A DNA stretch of 64,000 bases, from assembly GCA_946811695.1 (NCBI GenBank), contig OX328124.1, forward strand, positions 25,250,126 to 25,314,125, read 5' to 3'. The notes beneath the pieces were generated by a model. The model worked only from the letters and a program-made list of their open reading frames with translations, searched no databases and had not been told where the DNA came from. Below, piece after piece: positions 43,908-55,046 of the stretch. The position numbers were made by a program, and so were the translations under genes. The DNA comes from Gonocerus acuteangulatus (lineage: Eukaryota; Arthropoda; Insecta; Hemiptera; Coreidae). The first letter of the stretch is position 1. Each line of letters starts with the position of its first letter.

Positions 43908-44321
43908 TCTATATATATAAAAATCACGTGTCTGTCTGTTTGTTCCTTATACAATCTACACCCTTTGGCCGATTTTGACCAAACTTGGGACACTGTTAAG
44001 TCTTGATCCGGGGGGTCTTGTAGGCTAGATCAAAAATGTCTACCAGCTGTTTGTCTGTATGTTTGTTACTTAAACAAATCCAAACCGCTTGACCGATTTT
44101 GATCAAACTTGGCAAACATGTAGGTCTTGATTAGAGGAGAGTCATAGACTAGGTCAAAATATTCTAGGACTCACAGTTCGGAGGTCACGGGTTCCAAACA
44201 ATAAACCCAAATAGTTAAAGATTTGCATTATTAGATTTGAATATTACTTATTTGGTTTCGAATTTAATGTTGCTTTAGATGCAGATAGAAGGTGTATCAT
44301 GGCACGCCGGGTAACAGCTAG
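43908..44321 (+). mobile_element. Helitron copy, short (414 bp)
   Basis: It begins TCTATATATATAAAAATCAC after A and ends GGGTAACAGCTAG before T, fitting Helitron ends and A/T insertion. It carries two copies of the module with ATCTACACC/CCAAACCGC, CCGATTTTGACCAAACTTGG and GTCTTGAT. The 3' end has ATCATGGCACGCCGGGTAAC. It is non-autonomous. Confidence 0.88.
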
Positions 44322-44336
44322 TAATATATAAAAATA

Positions 44337-44863
44337 CTAGCCGTTACCCGGCGTGCCATGCTACACCTACTTTCTGCATATAGAAAAGCCTAAATAAATT
44401 AGAAGCCAAATAAGTATTATTAAAATCTAATAACACGAATCTGTAACTGTTATGAACCCGTGGTGTCCCAACTGTGAGTCCTAGACGACTTTGACCTTAC
44501 CTATAACACGCCCCATATCAAGACATACATGTGTACCGAGTTTAGTCAAAATCGGACGAACGGTGTGGATTTGTATAAGGGACAAACATACAGACAGACA
44601 GCTATAAGACGTTTTTGACCTAGCCTACGACACTCCCCAGATTAAGATCTACATGTGTACCGAGTTTAGACAAAACGGACGAACGGTGTGGATTTGTATA
44701 AGGGACAACCATACAGACAGACAGCTGGTAGATTTTTCGACCTAGCCTAGGAGATTTCTCGTATCAAGACCTACAATTATTCCAAGTTTGGTCAAAATCA
44801 GTCAAACGGTGTAGATTTGTATAAGGAACAAACAAACAGACAGACACGTGATTTTTATATATA
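44337..44863 (-). mobile_element. Helitron copy, minus, 15 bp from its neighbour
   Basis: On the minus strand the 3' end ACGCCGGGTAACGGCTAG is at 44337 and the 5' end TATATATAAAAATCACGTGT is near 44863. It has three or four internal modules against two in the adjacent plus copy, so the two lie tail-to-tail with a 15-base spacer. Confidence 0.85.
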
Positions 44864-45019
44864 AAAATATGAAGAAAATTCAAAGTTATACTGTAAATGT
44901 TTGTCGAGAAGAGTATTCTTTCATATCAACCTTATTCTCAATCCACTTACCACACCCTGATACACTCCAGCACAACACAATACGCACGCGTGTTCATAAA
45001 TGTGCGCATAGTTAGTGGA

Positions 45020-45292
45020 ATAAAAACAAACAAAAATAAATTAGAAATCCAATAAGTAATATTAAAATCTAATAACGCAAATAAAGTGACAATTTCTGAA
45101 AATTAACTATTCTGTAACTGTTTGGGTTCACAGTTTCGAACCCGTGACTTCCGAACTGTGAGTCCTAGCCTATGACACTCCCCGGATCATGACCTACCTG
45201 TGTGCCAAGTTCGGTCAAAAACGGTCAAATGGGGTGTATTTGTGTAAGGAACAAACTGACAGACATACAGACAAACAGCTGAATTTTATATA
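45020..45292 (-). mobile_element. Partial Helitron copy, minus
   Basis: It has one module (GATTTTTGACCG-type, AACTTGGCACACAGGTAGGT on the minus strand) and the upstream GTTCGAAAC word, but lacks a clean CTAG end. Confidence 0.65.
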
Positions 45293-45447
45293 TATGGATT
45301 AACATGGGTCATATTCGATATCTATTAGGAATATCATCTTTGGTGTTTAATAGCTACAATAATGTTGAAGAAAGAGAAAAATATTTATAAGACATGATCG
45401 GTTAGCATTTTAGTAGATTTTATTAAATATCTATTAAAACATTGATA

Positions 45448-46716
45448 AATTATCGCACGTTCAAGGCGACCAAGTGCTTAGGACTTGCTTTACTAATTAT
45501 CGCACGTTCAAGGCGACCAAGTGCTTAGGACTTGCTTTACTAATTATTGCACGATTAAGGCGAACAAGTGCTTAGGACTTGCTTTACTAATTATCGCACG
45601 ATCAAGGCGACCAAGTGCTTAGGACTTGCTTTACTAATTATCGCACGTTCAAGGCGACCAAGTGCTTAGGACTTGCTTTACTAATTATCGCACGTTCAAG
45701 GCGAACAAGTGCTTAGGACTTGCTTTACTAATTATTGCACGATCAAGGCGAACAAGTGCTTAGGACTTGTTTTACTAATTATCGCTCGTTCAAGGCGAAC
45801 AAGTGCTTAGGACTTGCTTTACTAATTATCGCACGATCAAGGCGAACAAGTGCTTAGGACTTGCTTTACTAATTATTGCACGTTCAAGGCGACCAAGTGC
45901 TTAGGACTTGCTTTACTAATTATTGCACGTTCAAGGCGACCAAGTGCTTAGGACTTGCTTTACTAATTATTGCACGATCAAGGCGAACAAGTGCTTAGGA
46001 CTTGTTTTACTAATTATCGCACGTTCAAGGCGAACAAGTGCTTAGGACTTGCTTTACTAATTATCGCACGATCAAGGCGACCAAGTGCTTAGGACTTGCT
46101 TTACTAATTATCGCACGATCAAGAAGACCAAGTGCTTAGGACTTGCTTTACTAATTATCGCACGTTCAAGGCGAACAAGTGCTTAGGACTTGCTTTACTA
46201 ATTATCGCACGATCAAGGCGAACAAGTGCTTAGGACTTGTTTTACTAATTATCGCACGTTCAAGGCGACCAAGTGCTTAGGACTTGCTTTACTAATTATC
46301 GCACGATCAAGGCGAACAAGTGCTTAGGACTTGCTTTACTAATTATCGCACGATCAAGGCGACCAAGTGCTTAGGACTTGCTTTACTAATTATCGCACGT
46401 TCAAGGCGAACAAGTGCTTAGGACTTGCTTTACTAATTATCGCACGATCAAGGCGAACAAGTGCTTAGGACTTGCTTTACTAATTATCGCACGATCAAGG
46501 CGACCAAGTGCTTAGGACTTGCTTTACTAATTATCGCACGTTCAAGGCGAACAAGTGCTTAGGACTTGCTTTACTAATTATCGCACGTTCAAGGCGACCA
46601 AGTGCTTAGGACTTGCTTTACTAATTATTGCACGATCAAGGCGACCAAGTGCTTAGGACTTGCTTTACTAATTATCGCACGTTCAAGGCGACCAAGTGCT
46701 TAGGACTTGTTTTACT
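45448..46716. repeat. 47-bp minisatellite, about 27 units
   Basis: The unit is ATTATCGCACGTTCAAGGCG followed by ACCAAGTGCTTAGGACTTGC and TTTACTA. Starts at 45493 and 45540 fix the 47-base period. Units vary at three main sites (GTTC/GATC, CGACC/CGAAC, ATCG/ATTG). Around 46290-46560 the variants follow a three-unit (141-bp) cycle, a higher-order pattern. No spacers, so not CRISPR. Confidence 0.98.
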
Positions 46717-47050
46717 TATTTAGTTGATTTTAAGCGATTTTCTCAATACACGTATCATTGAGTTACAATTACATAAATAGATAATAAACTTACATAAGAA
46801 TCAGGATATGCTTTATAAAATGAATTCTAAAAATGACATTTAAAAAAACACAACTGTGTCCATTTAATAATAATAATAAAAATATTCAGTAAACACATTT
46901 GCTACCGTATATACTACGGAGCGCCGTGTCTTGCTCCCGGTGCTGGTTTCGTAGCAAATAGGGAGTTGGAAAAAAAACTAATATTTTGGGGATATTAAAA
47001 TACACAAAATATTTTAATAGACTTTCTGGTGGATTTAAAATTCAAAATTC

Positions 47051-47052
<2 letters not shown>
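46717..47052. other. No gene recognised
   Basis: Contains a hairpin in which ATTTGCTAC (about 46898) pairs with GTAGCAAAT (46951-46960). Confidence 0.5.

Positions 47053-47106
<54 letters not shown>
47053..47106 (+). repeat. Poly(A) tract, 54 bases
   Basis: Uninterrupted A run. The upstream sequence could be a retroposed body but is not recognised. Confidence 0.9.
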
Positions 47107-47107
<1 letters not shown>

Positions 47108-47605
47108 ATAGTGGCTCATGAGTGCAGATTCAAATAAGGAGAGCGGCAGAGAATGTGTTAATCTAGAAATGTAGTTTTGCCAATTTTTTTCTCTCTTTTT
47201 ATTTTTAATTTATTTACTTATGCTTTGCAAGGAGAGTGAACAATATCATTATAATTTCAAAATCAAAAGGATAGGAAGCCGGGCTTGAAAGGAAAGTATA
47301 CGAAGATCCGGAAGTATTTATCGGCTAAATAAAACAGCCAAATTCTCAAAGGCTTGAGAGTGAAAGCTAACTTGCTCCCATGGTATGTAGGAAGAAGGGG
47401 CTGGCCTTACTAATTGATGTTTTAAACTATTAGGCTCACTAGAATTAATACAATAGGGAAAAATTATCTGACGAACTTTCAACAATTACATATACCTTCA
47501 TTTGTACGTAATTCGAGATGAAACTGTAAGCATATTTTAAAATAATTCAGCTAAAATATTATAAAGAATTATTTTATATGAACTGTGAATAAGACAATAT
47601 ATATA

Positions 47606-48671
47606 GGGGAACTCGGGGCGGAACGGGATACGTAATGCTAATAGATTTTTAAGAAGTATGGTAGGTAATCAATCAAAACCTATAATAAAGGCGTAAAACA
47701 TTTATTTATATTGTTAGTAAACATATGTAAAATGGTTAGTAGTTCATTCTAAATAAAAACACCTTTTTTACCATTTTCAAAAAAAGTCTCCATATTTCCC
47801 GTTCTGCCCCGCATACGGGGCAGAACGGGATATGGGGATTCTCACACTAATTCTTAAACTAAAAAAAATTAAAATGATAATTTTTAATGCATTTTGAAAT
47901 AAACACAAGAAACACAATATATTACTTGTCATCCTGGCAATATTTACAAACTAACACTTCCTCAACACCTTCGCTGTCTACTCCAGCGCATGAATTGTTA
48001 GCCGAAAATAGTTGGGAAAAGGTTAAGATTTAATGTTTTGATGGGGCGATGTCAATCCGAGAAATAAGTGCTTAAAACTTGAAGATTGTTAGTTTTGTTC
48101 TTTTCAACGGGGTTTTATCACTGTTTACCCAACGTTTTAATTGTTTATTGTTTTTTTAATTGCATTTAATACTAAAATTAGCATTTTAATAACATCCCAT
48201 TTTTGCCTCTCCGTCTTTCTAACGTACGTTCGAACCATCTGAAATGAAAAAAAAAATTACTATCTCAAATCTATCCCCGCCAAAAAATGACGGGATACTA
48301 TCCCATTCCGCCCCGAGAGCCCGATTTAGGTTATGTGGCGATTCCTGAACTAAAACCTGTCATAATTATACTTAAAACGAGTGTTTATTTTAGCTACTGA
48401 CATGCACTACAACGGAAGATAACACACATTAGCGTTACATTAATGATTAGAAGCTTACTTTGCATTTAAGTGGACAAAAAGTTACAACAAACTCGGCAAA
48501 AATCAAAAAACATCACTTCACTCAAAACGGTCAGTCAGAACTAATTCAAACTCCTACCGCATATTCTCTACCGTCTGTAGGTATAGTTAAATACATATCC
48601 GCTAAAGTGTCGCCCAGGAAAGTGCCCTATCCCGTTCTACCCCGCTATCCCGTTCCGCCCCCGAGTTCCCC
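47606..48671. mobile_element. TIR DNA transposon, non-autonomous, TA-flanked
   Basis: The left end GGGGAACTCGGGGCGGAACG and the right end CGTTCCGCCCCCGAGTTCCC (plus C) are inverted, with TA outside each. The words CGGGGCAGAACGGGATATGG (47817) and TATCCCATTCCGCCCCGAGA (48300) recur sub-terminally. A 72-codon frame near the right end is not a transposase. TA targets suggest the Tc1/mariner-pogo group. Confidence 0.85.
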
Positions 48672-49388
48672 TACGTGAATAAAATTCATTCCCACCTTAA
48701 CAATTACGTTTTCTGATGATTCTGAAGATCATGAAATATACAGTATAAAAGTTATTACAAAGAATGAATTGTGAAGTGAAAGATCATTCACGGTTGAGGC
48801 TTGAGTTAAAACACTGTGACGGAAATGAATGGTTTTAATATAGCAAGTCACTCGTCACTGTTGGTTTCTCGTCACGTGAACATTTCTCGTGTGCGTCTCT
48901 TCGTTCTCTGTAGCGCTCTCCAGGTCTCTTCGATTAATTTGATTTTGAAATTCGGTTATTTACTATGGTCAGGTGAGGCACAAACAAAAAGGAATGCTGA
49001 AGCAATGCTGAATTCCCAAAAAAAAAATGTGGTCAGCTTAGGCCACATTTCTAAAGATTGTGCCTTAAACAACGTATATAAATACATAAAGAAGCTTCTG
49101 GTTAGCGACAACTTTTCTAAAATCATTACTCTTCCAAAAAAATTGTTTACAGGCTGGAGAATCATACCAAAATAGTACAATTTAATCAGCTTTCCAATTC
49201 TGTACTCAGACCTGAGATTATACCATAATTTTATAATGTAAATGGAATTCTAAAGTGAAAAAACATAAAATAAATAAAAATTATATTATGTTTATTTTCG
49301 TATTATCATAAATAAATTAAAATTATTCTTGATGTTTACTGATTATACAATAGTAAGTCTTATATAAAAGTCGAATTGACTGAGTCGA
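48672..49388. other. Unrecognised 119-codon frame and AT-rich DNA
   Basis: The plus frame 48816-49175 (MTEMNGFNIASHSSLLVSRH ... LPKKLFTGWRIIPK) is the longest unexplained frame outside transposons. It has balanced composition but no motif, and I do not claim it is a gene. Confidence 0.3.
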
Positions 49389-49702
49389 CTGACGACACCT
49401 GGTCACACCGCTGATGTAGTCCTTGCAATCTCATCATGGTTAGCTTTCATTTCCGAACGGGCTCAACATTATCCAGGAATGTGGATTAGGGTTTTTGGCC
49501 CTATGCATTGGCCGGCCAAAAACCCTGATCTGACGTCGCTTGATTTTTAGGCGTGGAGTTGGCTTAAGTCGCAAGTGTACAAAGTATCCATTTAGGAAAT
49601 AAACCACCTGATTGCAAGAATTCGCGAATCATTTGTGGAAATGAGAGCTAACCATAATGAGATTGCAAGGACTACATCAGGGGTGTGACCAGGTGTCGTC
49701 AG
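49389..49702 (+). pseudogene. Mariner-type transposase relic between inverted arms
   Basis: The centre translates as HYPGMWIRVFGPMHWPAKNP then DLTSLDF, a stop, AWSWLKSQVYK, then IARIRESFVEMRANHNEIAR. This is the DDE_3/mariner-like C-terminal pattern WPARSPDLTPLDFFLWG.LK..VY. The last 66 bases (49637-49702) are repeated in inverse orientation at 49389-49454, so the fragment folds back on itself. Confidence 0.85.
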
Positions 49703-49816
49703 TGTGTTCTGCAAGGAGGCCAGTTGTTATAATGTTTATAATTTTCTGCTACTGAGCTAACGAGCGCGCGAAACTCTATCTATGTATATATACGTATATG
49801 TATATGTATTTGTGTA

Positions 49817-49819
49817 TGA

Positions 49820-49862
<43 letters not shown>
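49817..49862. repeat. (TA)n microsatellite
   Basis: About 46 bases of TA. Confidence 0.97.
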
Positions 49863-49865
<3 letters not shown>

Positions 49866-49879
49866 GTTTACATTTTAGC

Positions 49880-49918
49880 GCGGTTCCTCCCTCCCCGGTA
49901 GGGAGGAACCCCGCTTAT
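49880..49918. repeat. GC-rich hairpin
   Basis: GCGGTTCCTCCCT and AGGGAGGAACCCCGC pair around CCCCGGT. Confidence 0.7.
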
Positions 49919-50007
49919 AAGGTTGATACAATGAAACAATCCGGAAGTGCCGACTAGAAAATTTCACGTTTCAGAACCCCTAGAGACCGAAAATAACGGT
50001 GGTTAAA

Positions 50008-50009
<2 letters not shown>

Positions 50010-50045
<36 letters not shown>
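50010..50045. repeat. (TA)n microsatellite
   Basis: About 36 bases, followed by TTTGTCTGTTCGCGGATTTC, a Helitron-like subterminal word. Confidence 0.95.
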
Positions 50046-50049
<4 letters not shown>

Positions 50050-50770
50050 CTGTTCGCGGATTTCTGGCCTCCCTAATGGTCCGATTTTGATGAAATTTGG
50101 TACAAAAATCTGTCGCTCGATTTGAAAGGTCAAGTTCGTTAACCAGCAAAATCCGCCCACTGGAAGATGGCGTTTGGGGCGAAATTCGCGCAAAAAAAAT
50201 CGTAACGCTTACGTTTTTGAGTTCATAAGCTTGTAAGTACTCGTTTTATAAGTTTTTTTGGCTAGGAAAACGAATGAAACAATTTTCAAGGCGATAGCTT
50301 TAACCGTTTTTGAGAAAATTGGAAAAACAGTTTTTGAATACCGTTTTTGGTTTGGGTACTTAGAATCATGGGATTCAGTTGAAATATTTTCTGCATGTTT
50401 TACTATCATTAAAACTAATATGTTGAAATTTTGGTTACGTTTGGAGTTAAGGAAGGACTAGAATAAAATATTTTATTAACAGACCTAAAACGTTTTGGTA
50501 ACTTTGTATATTTTCCTTAATATCTCGAAAAAAGTTGAGAATCTTGGTAAACGAAAGAATACCGTTAGAAAGCTTACTAAATGCTCTACAAAAAAGGTTC
50601 TGATGAAAGTTTTGATTAGGCGATGTCAATCGGAGAAATAAGTGCTTAAAACATTAAAGTAATTGATTTTGCTTATTCGAACTGTTCTTTTTGTCTGTTT
50701 TTATTCCTTGTTATTTTTTAATTGCTTATAGTTGGATAATGTATTTTACAATAAAACAGATTAGGCAAAA
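50046..50770 (+). repeat. Helitron-like fragment and repeat shared with 48030-48200
   Basis: TGGTCCGATTTTGATGAAAT, then a TTTGGTACAAAAATC word, resembles the target-module text of the other Helitrons. Separately, 50610-50665 (GGCGATGTCAATCGGAGAAA, then TAAGTGCTTAAAAC) repeats 48042-48075. Confidence 0.45.
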
Positions 50771-51123
50771 TAAGAAAAACAATTTATTGTTAGAAATATA
50801 GCTTGCCAAGAGAAAAAGATTCGATGACGTCTTTTGAATATTTTCAATTGCCTTCATGCTGTTGTTGTTTTATTTTATTTTTTAATTGATTTTATCTGTA
50901 GAATTATTACTATAGTAAAAGAACACAGGAATATGTGAAAATTTTTGTTATTTTCCAATTCATTGAAACGAATGAAATGAAGTATTGGTAGAAGAGGTTT
51001 CTAGGGTCTGGCGGACCCGACCCCAGGAATAGCCATAAAACCCTTTGAACAAAGGCCGAGGAAAATATCATCTGTTTCTATTCTATGCTTTTCAAATGAG
51101 AATAGGGATATGAACAGGAACCG
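50771..51123. other. No gene recognised
   Basis: Unassigned. A GGGATATGAACAGGAACCG word just before the SINE also occurs at 15852 (GGGATATGACCGGAACCG). Confidence 0.4.
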
Positions 51124-51285
51124 GGGTCTCCCGTGGTCAAATGGCTAGCGCCTTGGATTCATAAGCGGGAGATGGTGGGTTCGCTTCCCAACCTCCGGCA
51201 GGAATTTTATCATCCCACGGCTCGCCGGTAAAATTCCTCGCTACACCCTGGATGTCGGCGCTAATGACCTAGATGTAGATGCGCC

Positions 51286-51370
<85 letters not shown>
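51124..51370 (+). repeat. tRNA-headed SINE with 83-base poly(A)
   Basis: The head has CCGTGGTCAAATGGCTAGCG (A box) and GATGGTGGGTTCGCTTCCCA (B box). The body is CCGGCAGGAATTTTATCATC. The tail is GATGTCGGCGCTAATGACC, then a GATGCGCCGT end and A83 (51288-51370). It is nearly identical to the minus copy at 35008-35185. The very long A tail implies a recent insertion. Confidence 0.95.
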
Positions 51371-51372
<2 letters not shown>

Positions 51373-51947
51373 ATTTCCAAATTTTCTTTCACGGACACAA
51401 CTTCAAACACTGATTTTTTTTTCTTTACCTGTTCAAAATCAATAATAAGCTATAATTCTTTTCCTAATATTGTGATAATTTTCTTTTCTTCTAAACTGAT
51501 TATCGGTAGGATGAAAGGATTGATATCATTCATTGAGCCTGCGGATAGTTTAATATGAATGAGAGAGGCTCGTCCTGGGAAGCCCGTGACTTTACCATAT
51601 AAGGCCTAAGTAAGTATAAGGCCTTAGGACCGTTAAATTCCTGAGAAGGTCATCAGCCATAATAGGCAGTGGATCTTACAAGAGTAGGAAGTGGTTGTCC
51701 TGATTCTTACAACTCGAGTATCCTGCAGGACCGGTTACTCCATTCCTTACTACTTCAGAATACGTCGATATACATTCAGGATTAATTCATTCATATTTCC
51801 ATCAATAGGAGATTTGACTCACTTCTAAATAATACAGAACCATCCATAAAACACATTATGGTGGACAGGACACTCATGTTGCTAGAAGGTCTGGTAGAAT
51901 TACCTCTTGGTTGGATTGATATCCTTATTAAATATCTAAACCTATAT
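51371..51947. other. No gene recognised
   Basis: TATAAGGCCTAAGTAAG and AAGTATAAGGCCTTAGG near 51598-51630 form a small near-repeat. Confidence 0.4.
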
Positions 51948-51950
51948 ATA

Positions 51951-51988
<38 letters not shown>
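51948..51988. repeat. (TA)n microsatellite
   Basis: About 40 bases of TA. Confidence 0.97.
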
Positions 51989-51990
<2 letters not shown>

Positions 51991-52818
51991 CGGGAGCGCG
52001 TCCTCCTTTTGACGCACCGGAACGCGCGATGTATCTGGGAGATAAAACAGAGGTTTAAGTCCACTAAATATACACTCATTCATTAAAATAGTGTTTTGAA
52101 TTAATATCATATTTTTTATTTTAATAATGGCATTCATTACATTGGAATAATTATAAACGTTCAATTGAGCAAAACTTTTAAAATATTCTTGTCAGGATAA
52201 GATAAAATAAATAATAAGTAGTATTTTAAATCCAATTGAATTATTAAATAAAAATAGAAGATTAGAAAACATACTTCTAAGTGTAAGGTACTGTGAATTT
52301 TACCTCGAGCCATTAATATTAAAAATAGGTCAAACCTAATAGTGAAAATAAAAAAGTGAGCAAATATGCACAAGGGAAAAAAAAAGAGATCAAAAGAATA
52401 TAGAAATATCAGGAGGTAATAATATTATATCTTTAAATGAAGAACAAATTAATTAAAAATAGGAACTTCAGTGTTCAAGGAAGCACGCAAAAATTGTTCT
52501 CTTTTTTTTTTATGGTATTGTCAAATTCCTTTGTAGTTAGATAACATCACATAAAAAGTGGCGTGTAGGAGGCATATAATTTTCTAGCAATTCTTACGTG
52601 TATTTTGGGTGAGTCATGTGTTCCTAGGCTACATAATATGTAGCCATATTATGGTTCACAATGTTTACGTTTCCTCCCTTATGAAGTTGGAATGTTTTCT
52701 ATGTTCCTTCCGTGAAATGCCTTTATTTACATCTTACTCTGTTGGGCTGTAAAATAAAAGTAAAAAGAAGAATAATTAAAATGTTTAAAAATTATAATAG
52801 ACCCTATTATCTGGCTCA

Positions 52819-52822
<4 letters not shown>
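51989..52822. other. No gene recognised
   Basis: AT-rich; nothing found. Confidence 0.4.

Positions 52823-52865
<43 letters not shown>
52823..52865 (-). repeat. Poly(A) tract on minus strand (43 T on plus)
   Basis: Uninterrupted T run. The presumed minus-strand body at 52866-52980 is not recognised. Confidence 0.85.
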
Positions 52866-52869
<4 letters not shown>

Positions 52870-52974
52870 ATTTCTAAGGCAGAATGCATAATCGTTCAAT
52901 ATTGTTCTTTTTAATTTGAATTATGTAAAAAATATAAACTGTTCAACTGTTCAATGGTGAAGCTTGTTTTCTTA

Positions 52975-53155
52975 TGAACTAAAATCCGTGCCAAAGGGTC
53001 GTGGATTCGATTCCCATTAGGGGTGGTGGCTTTTCTTTAGAAAAAAGAAAAGGCATTAGCCCTATCCTGGCTAGAAGAGGGTGGTAACCTATAGATAACT
53101 CGTCCTAAAATTCGTAGTTAATAATAAATGGACGTTAAAATATAATTTATGTACT
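52975..53155 (+). repeat. tRNA-headed SINE, TCCTGCCTAG-core type
   Basis: GTCGTGGATTCGATTCCCAT (B box), AGGGGTGGTGGC, then CCTATCCTGGCTAGAAGAGG, GGTGGTAACC and ATGGACGTTAAAATATAAT in the same order as 8470-8680. Confidence 0.8.
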
Positions 53156-53261
53156 AAAAGAATGAAAGGCCAGTGAAGTAAAATACCAATTTTGGAAGAA
53201 GCCAACCATTGTTGCTACTTCTAGAGCTGGGCTAACAAATGTTTTAATTATATGGATAAGA

Positions 53262-53760
53262 TCAACCAAGCAAGTTTATCTCAGGACCACCCTCTGTTAA
53301 GCCAGCTGGGAGGATTATCTGGAAGAAATTGGGAAGATAACGTTTGACCTTCAGGATTAGGATCGTGGCAGCTGAAGAAAGAGGCAGATTGTCTTGAAAC
53401 CTTCGGGTCAGTTCTTCGATGTGAAATGCGGCTGGATCAACTCCAAGTTCTCGATGGAGCAAGGTGTTTCGAACGAACCAAGGGACGTTGGCTGCAATCC
53501 GCAGAACTTTGTTTTGTAAAGTCTGAAGTCTTTTGATGTTCGTCGTGTTTGTTCCGTACCACACAGGGCAGGCGTAAATCAGTATTGGAAGGATCATCGT
53601 TTTGTAAAGTAGTGTTCCTAGTGAAGGTCGAAGTGATGTTTTTCTGTTCATCAGTGGGTATAGTTTTGAGTCTGGAGTGTGCCTGCCGTAATTTTATGTT
53701 AATGTAAAGTTGCCAATTAAGTCGAGTATCGAAGTGCAGTTCTAGATTTAATAAAAAAAA
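53262..53760 (-). pseudogene. Jockey-like LINE RT C-terminus, 5'-truncated
   Basis: The 129-codon frame reads SLGTLLYKTMILPILIYACP, VWYGTNTTNIKRLQTLQNKV, LRIAANVPWFVRNTLLHREL. This is the conserved region after the RT active site in Jockey-group LINEs (lYktlirPillYacpvW...Q.k.LR.i...PwfvrN..lh.eL). Upstream the frame is broken: LHFDTRLNWQLYINIKLRQA (53665-53750) is in another frame. The fragment begins near an A/T-rich run at 53750-53763. Confidence 0.88.
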
Positions 53761-53898
53761 AAAATGCTAATGATTAACATAAAAATTATACCGACACATT
53801 CGTATACAAGCAACTGAAGCACAAATGCAGAAGAGCCTCGAGGTTAATCACCAAGAAAAAAATTATTTCGTTTAAAGCCTTCTGCTCAAATTCAGGAA

Positions 53899-54246
53899 CA
53901 TAAATATGCTTTAGGTCCATCCGACAAACCTATGTAATGTACTGTATAAAATATAGTCTTCTTCTTTGTGCATGGCCACCGCGCATGCGCGATCGCCAGC
54001 GGACACCTTCTTATGACACTTTTTGGTAACGCTAGGTCCACCCGATAAACCTATGTAATGTACTTTATAACGTACAGTCATCTTTTTCGTACATGTCCAC
54101 TGCGCTTGCGCGAAGGACAGCAGACACTTTTTTGTGACACATACAGTCTTCTTTTTCGTACATGGCCACTGTACATGCCCGAACGCCAGCGGACACTTTT
54201 TTGTAACGTTTTTTTCTAGTTTAGTCACCGCTAAAGCATATTTATG
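53899..54246. mobile_element. MITE with 16-bp TIRs and internal tandem repeats
   Basis: CATAAATATGCTTTAG (53899-53914) is inverted perfectly at 54231-54246. The interior holds three imperfect copies of a segment with AAACCTATGTAATGTACT, a GTACATGGCCACTGCG-type word, CGCCAGCGGACAC and TTTTTTGTAACG. A minus frame through it (53911-54228) is therefore repetitive and not a gene. Confidence 0.85.
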
Positions 54247-54800
54247 CTAAAACTTCTTCCTATTCTGTCCTCAACAAAAGAAGAGTCTCAGTATATCCAA
54301 GAAGTGTACTTGGATCGCCATAGATTGCTTAGGATGCATGTCAGTTGTTCGCGAAGGAATTTAACAAAAAAAAAAAAACAAGGAACAGTTTATGGCCGAT
54401 GAACTAAGAGCTCCCAACGGTTGCTGAAGAACCTCCCATAGAGAGTTTAATGGAGTGCAACCCTAGAGAGACTGCAGTAGTATTGTTCTAGGTTCCCAGA
54501 GAGCAGCAGTACCGCTGCTTCTAGCGGCTCGGCACGCCTCAAGAACCACCAGGATCTCGGCTAACCTCTTATTTACATCTATCTCTCTCTCTTCTAGGTC
54601 TAGCTTCTTTGTCTCTATTTCCTATTGGGGAGAACGCGTACCTCTAGGACCTGAGGGCGGGAAAGGTCACTGGGAGACGAAGAAAAACGAGGATTCTTCT
54701 TACTTTGGTTTGGTATACATCAGATGTCCTACTTCTTATACATAAAGGTCGAAGCATTCACTTTGTGTTCTGATACTCTTCTAAAACAAATCTTGCACCA
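54247..54800. other. Unassigned, GC-richer
   Basis: A GC-richer stretch at 54400-54700 stands out from its neighbours. It may be part of an LTR or another element, but neither ends nor coding motifs are visible. Confidence 0.35.
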
Positions 54801-54802
54801 TG

Positions 54803-55046
54803 GGCGTATATAGGAAATAATTTCGGAGGGGCTGGGAAAATTTCGGGGGGGGGGGGGGGCTGAGACCATTTCCGGTGTATGGAATACTAACTATCTAGAT
54901 CTTGGAAGAGTTTTAGCCAAAACGCTATTACACCGAAAATATTATATTTTTTATGAACTAAATGATGTTAATTAATTTATTTTTAAGGATTTTATAAAAT
55001 TTTTACCGATCAATTCAAAATTTCGGGGCGTATTTATATACGCGTA
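54803..55046 (+). mobile_element. G-rich MITE, uninterrupted copy
   Basis: It begins ATGGGCGTATATAGGAAATA and ends TTTATATACGCGTATG, roughly inverted. The centre has 15 G followed by CTGAGACC, GTATGGAATACTAACTATCT and AAAACGCTATTACACCG. It matches the SINE-split copy at 34885-35335. Confidence 0.75.

Noticed and set aside
45448..46716. Regular 47-bp array considered as CRISPR
   Set aside because: The whole 47 bases repeat, so there are no spacers, and no cas genes are present.
53911..54228. 105-codon minus frame with repeated VTKKC words
   Set aside because: It is a reading of the tandem units inside a MITE and spans its terminal repeats.
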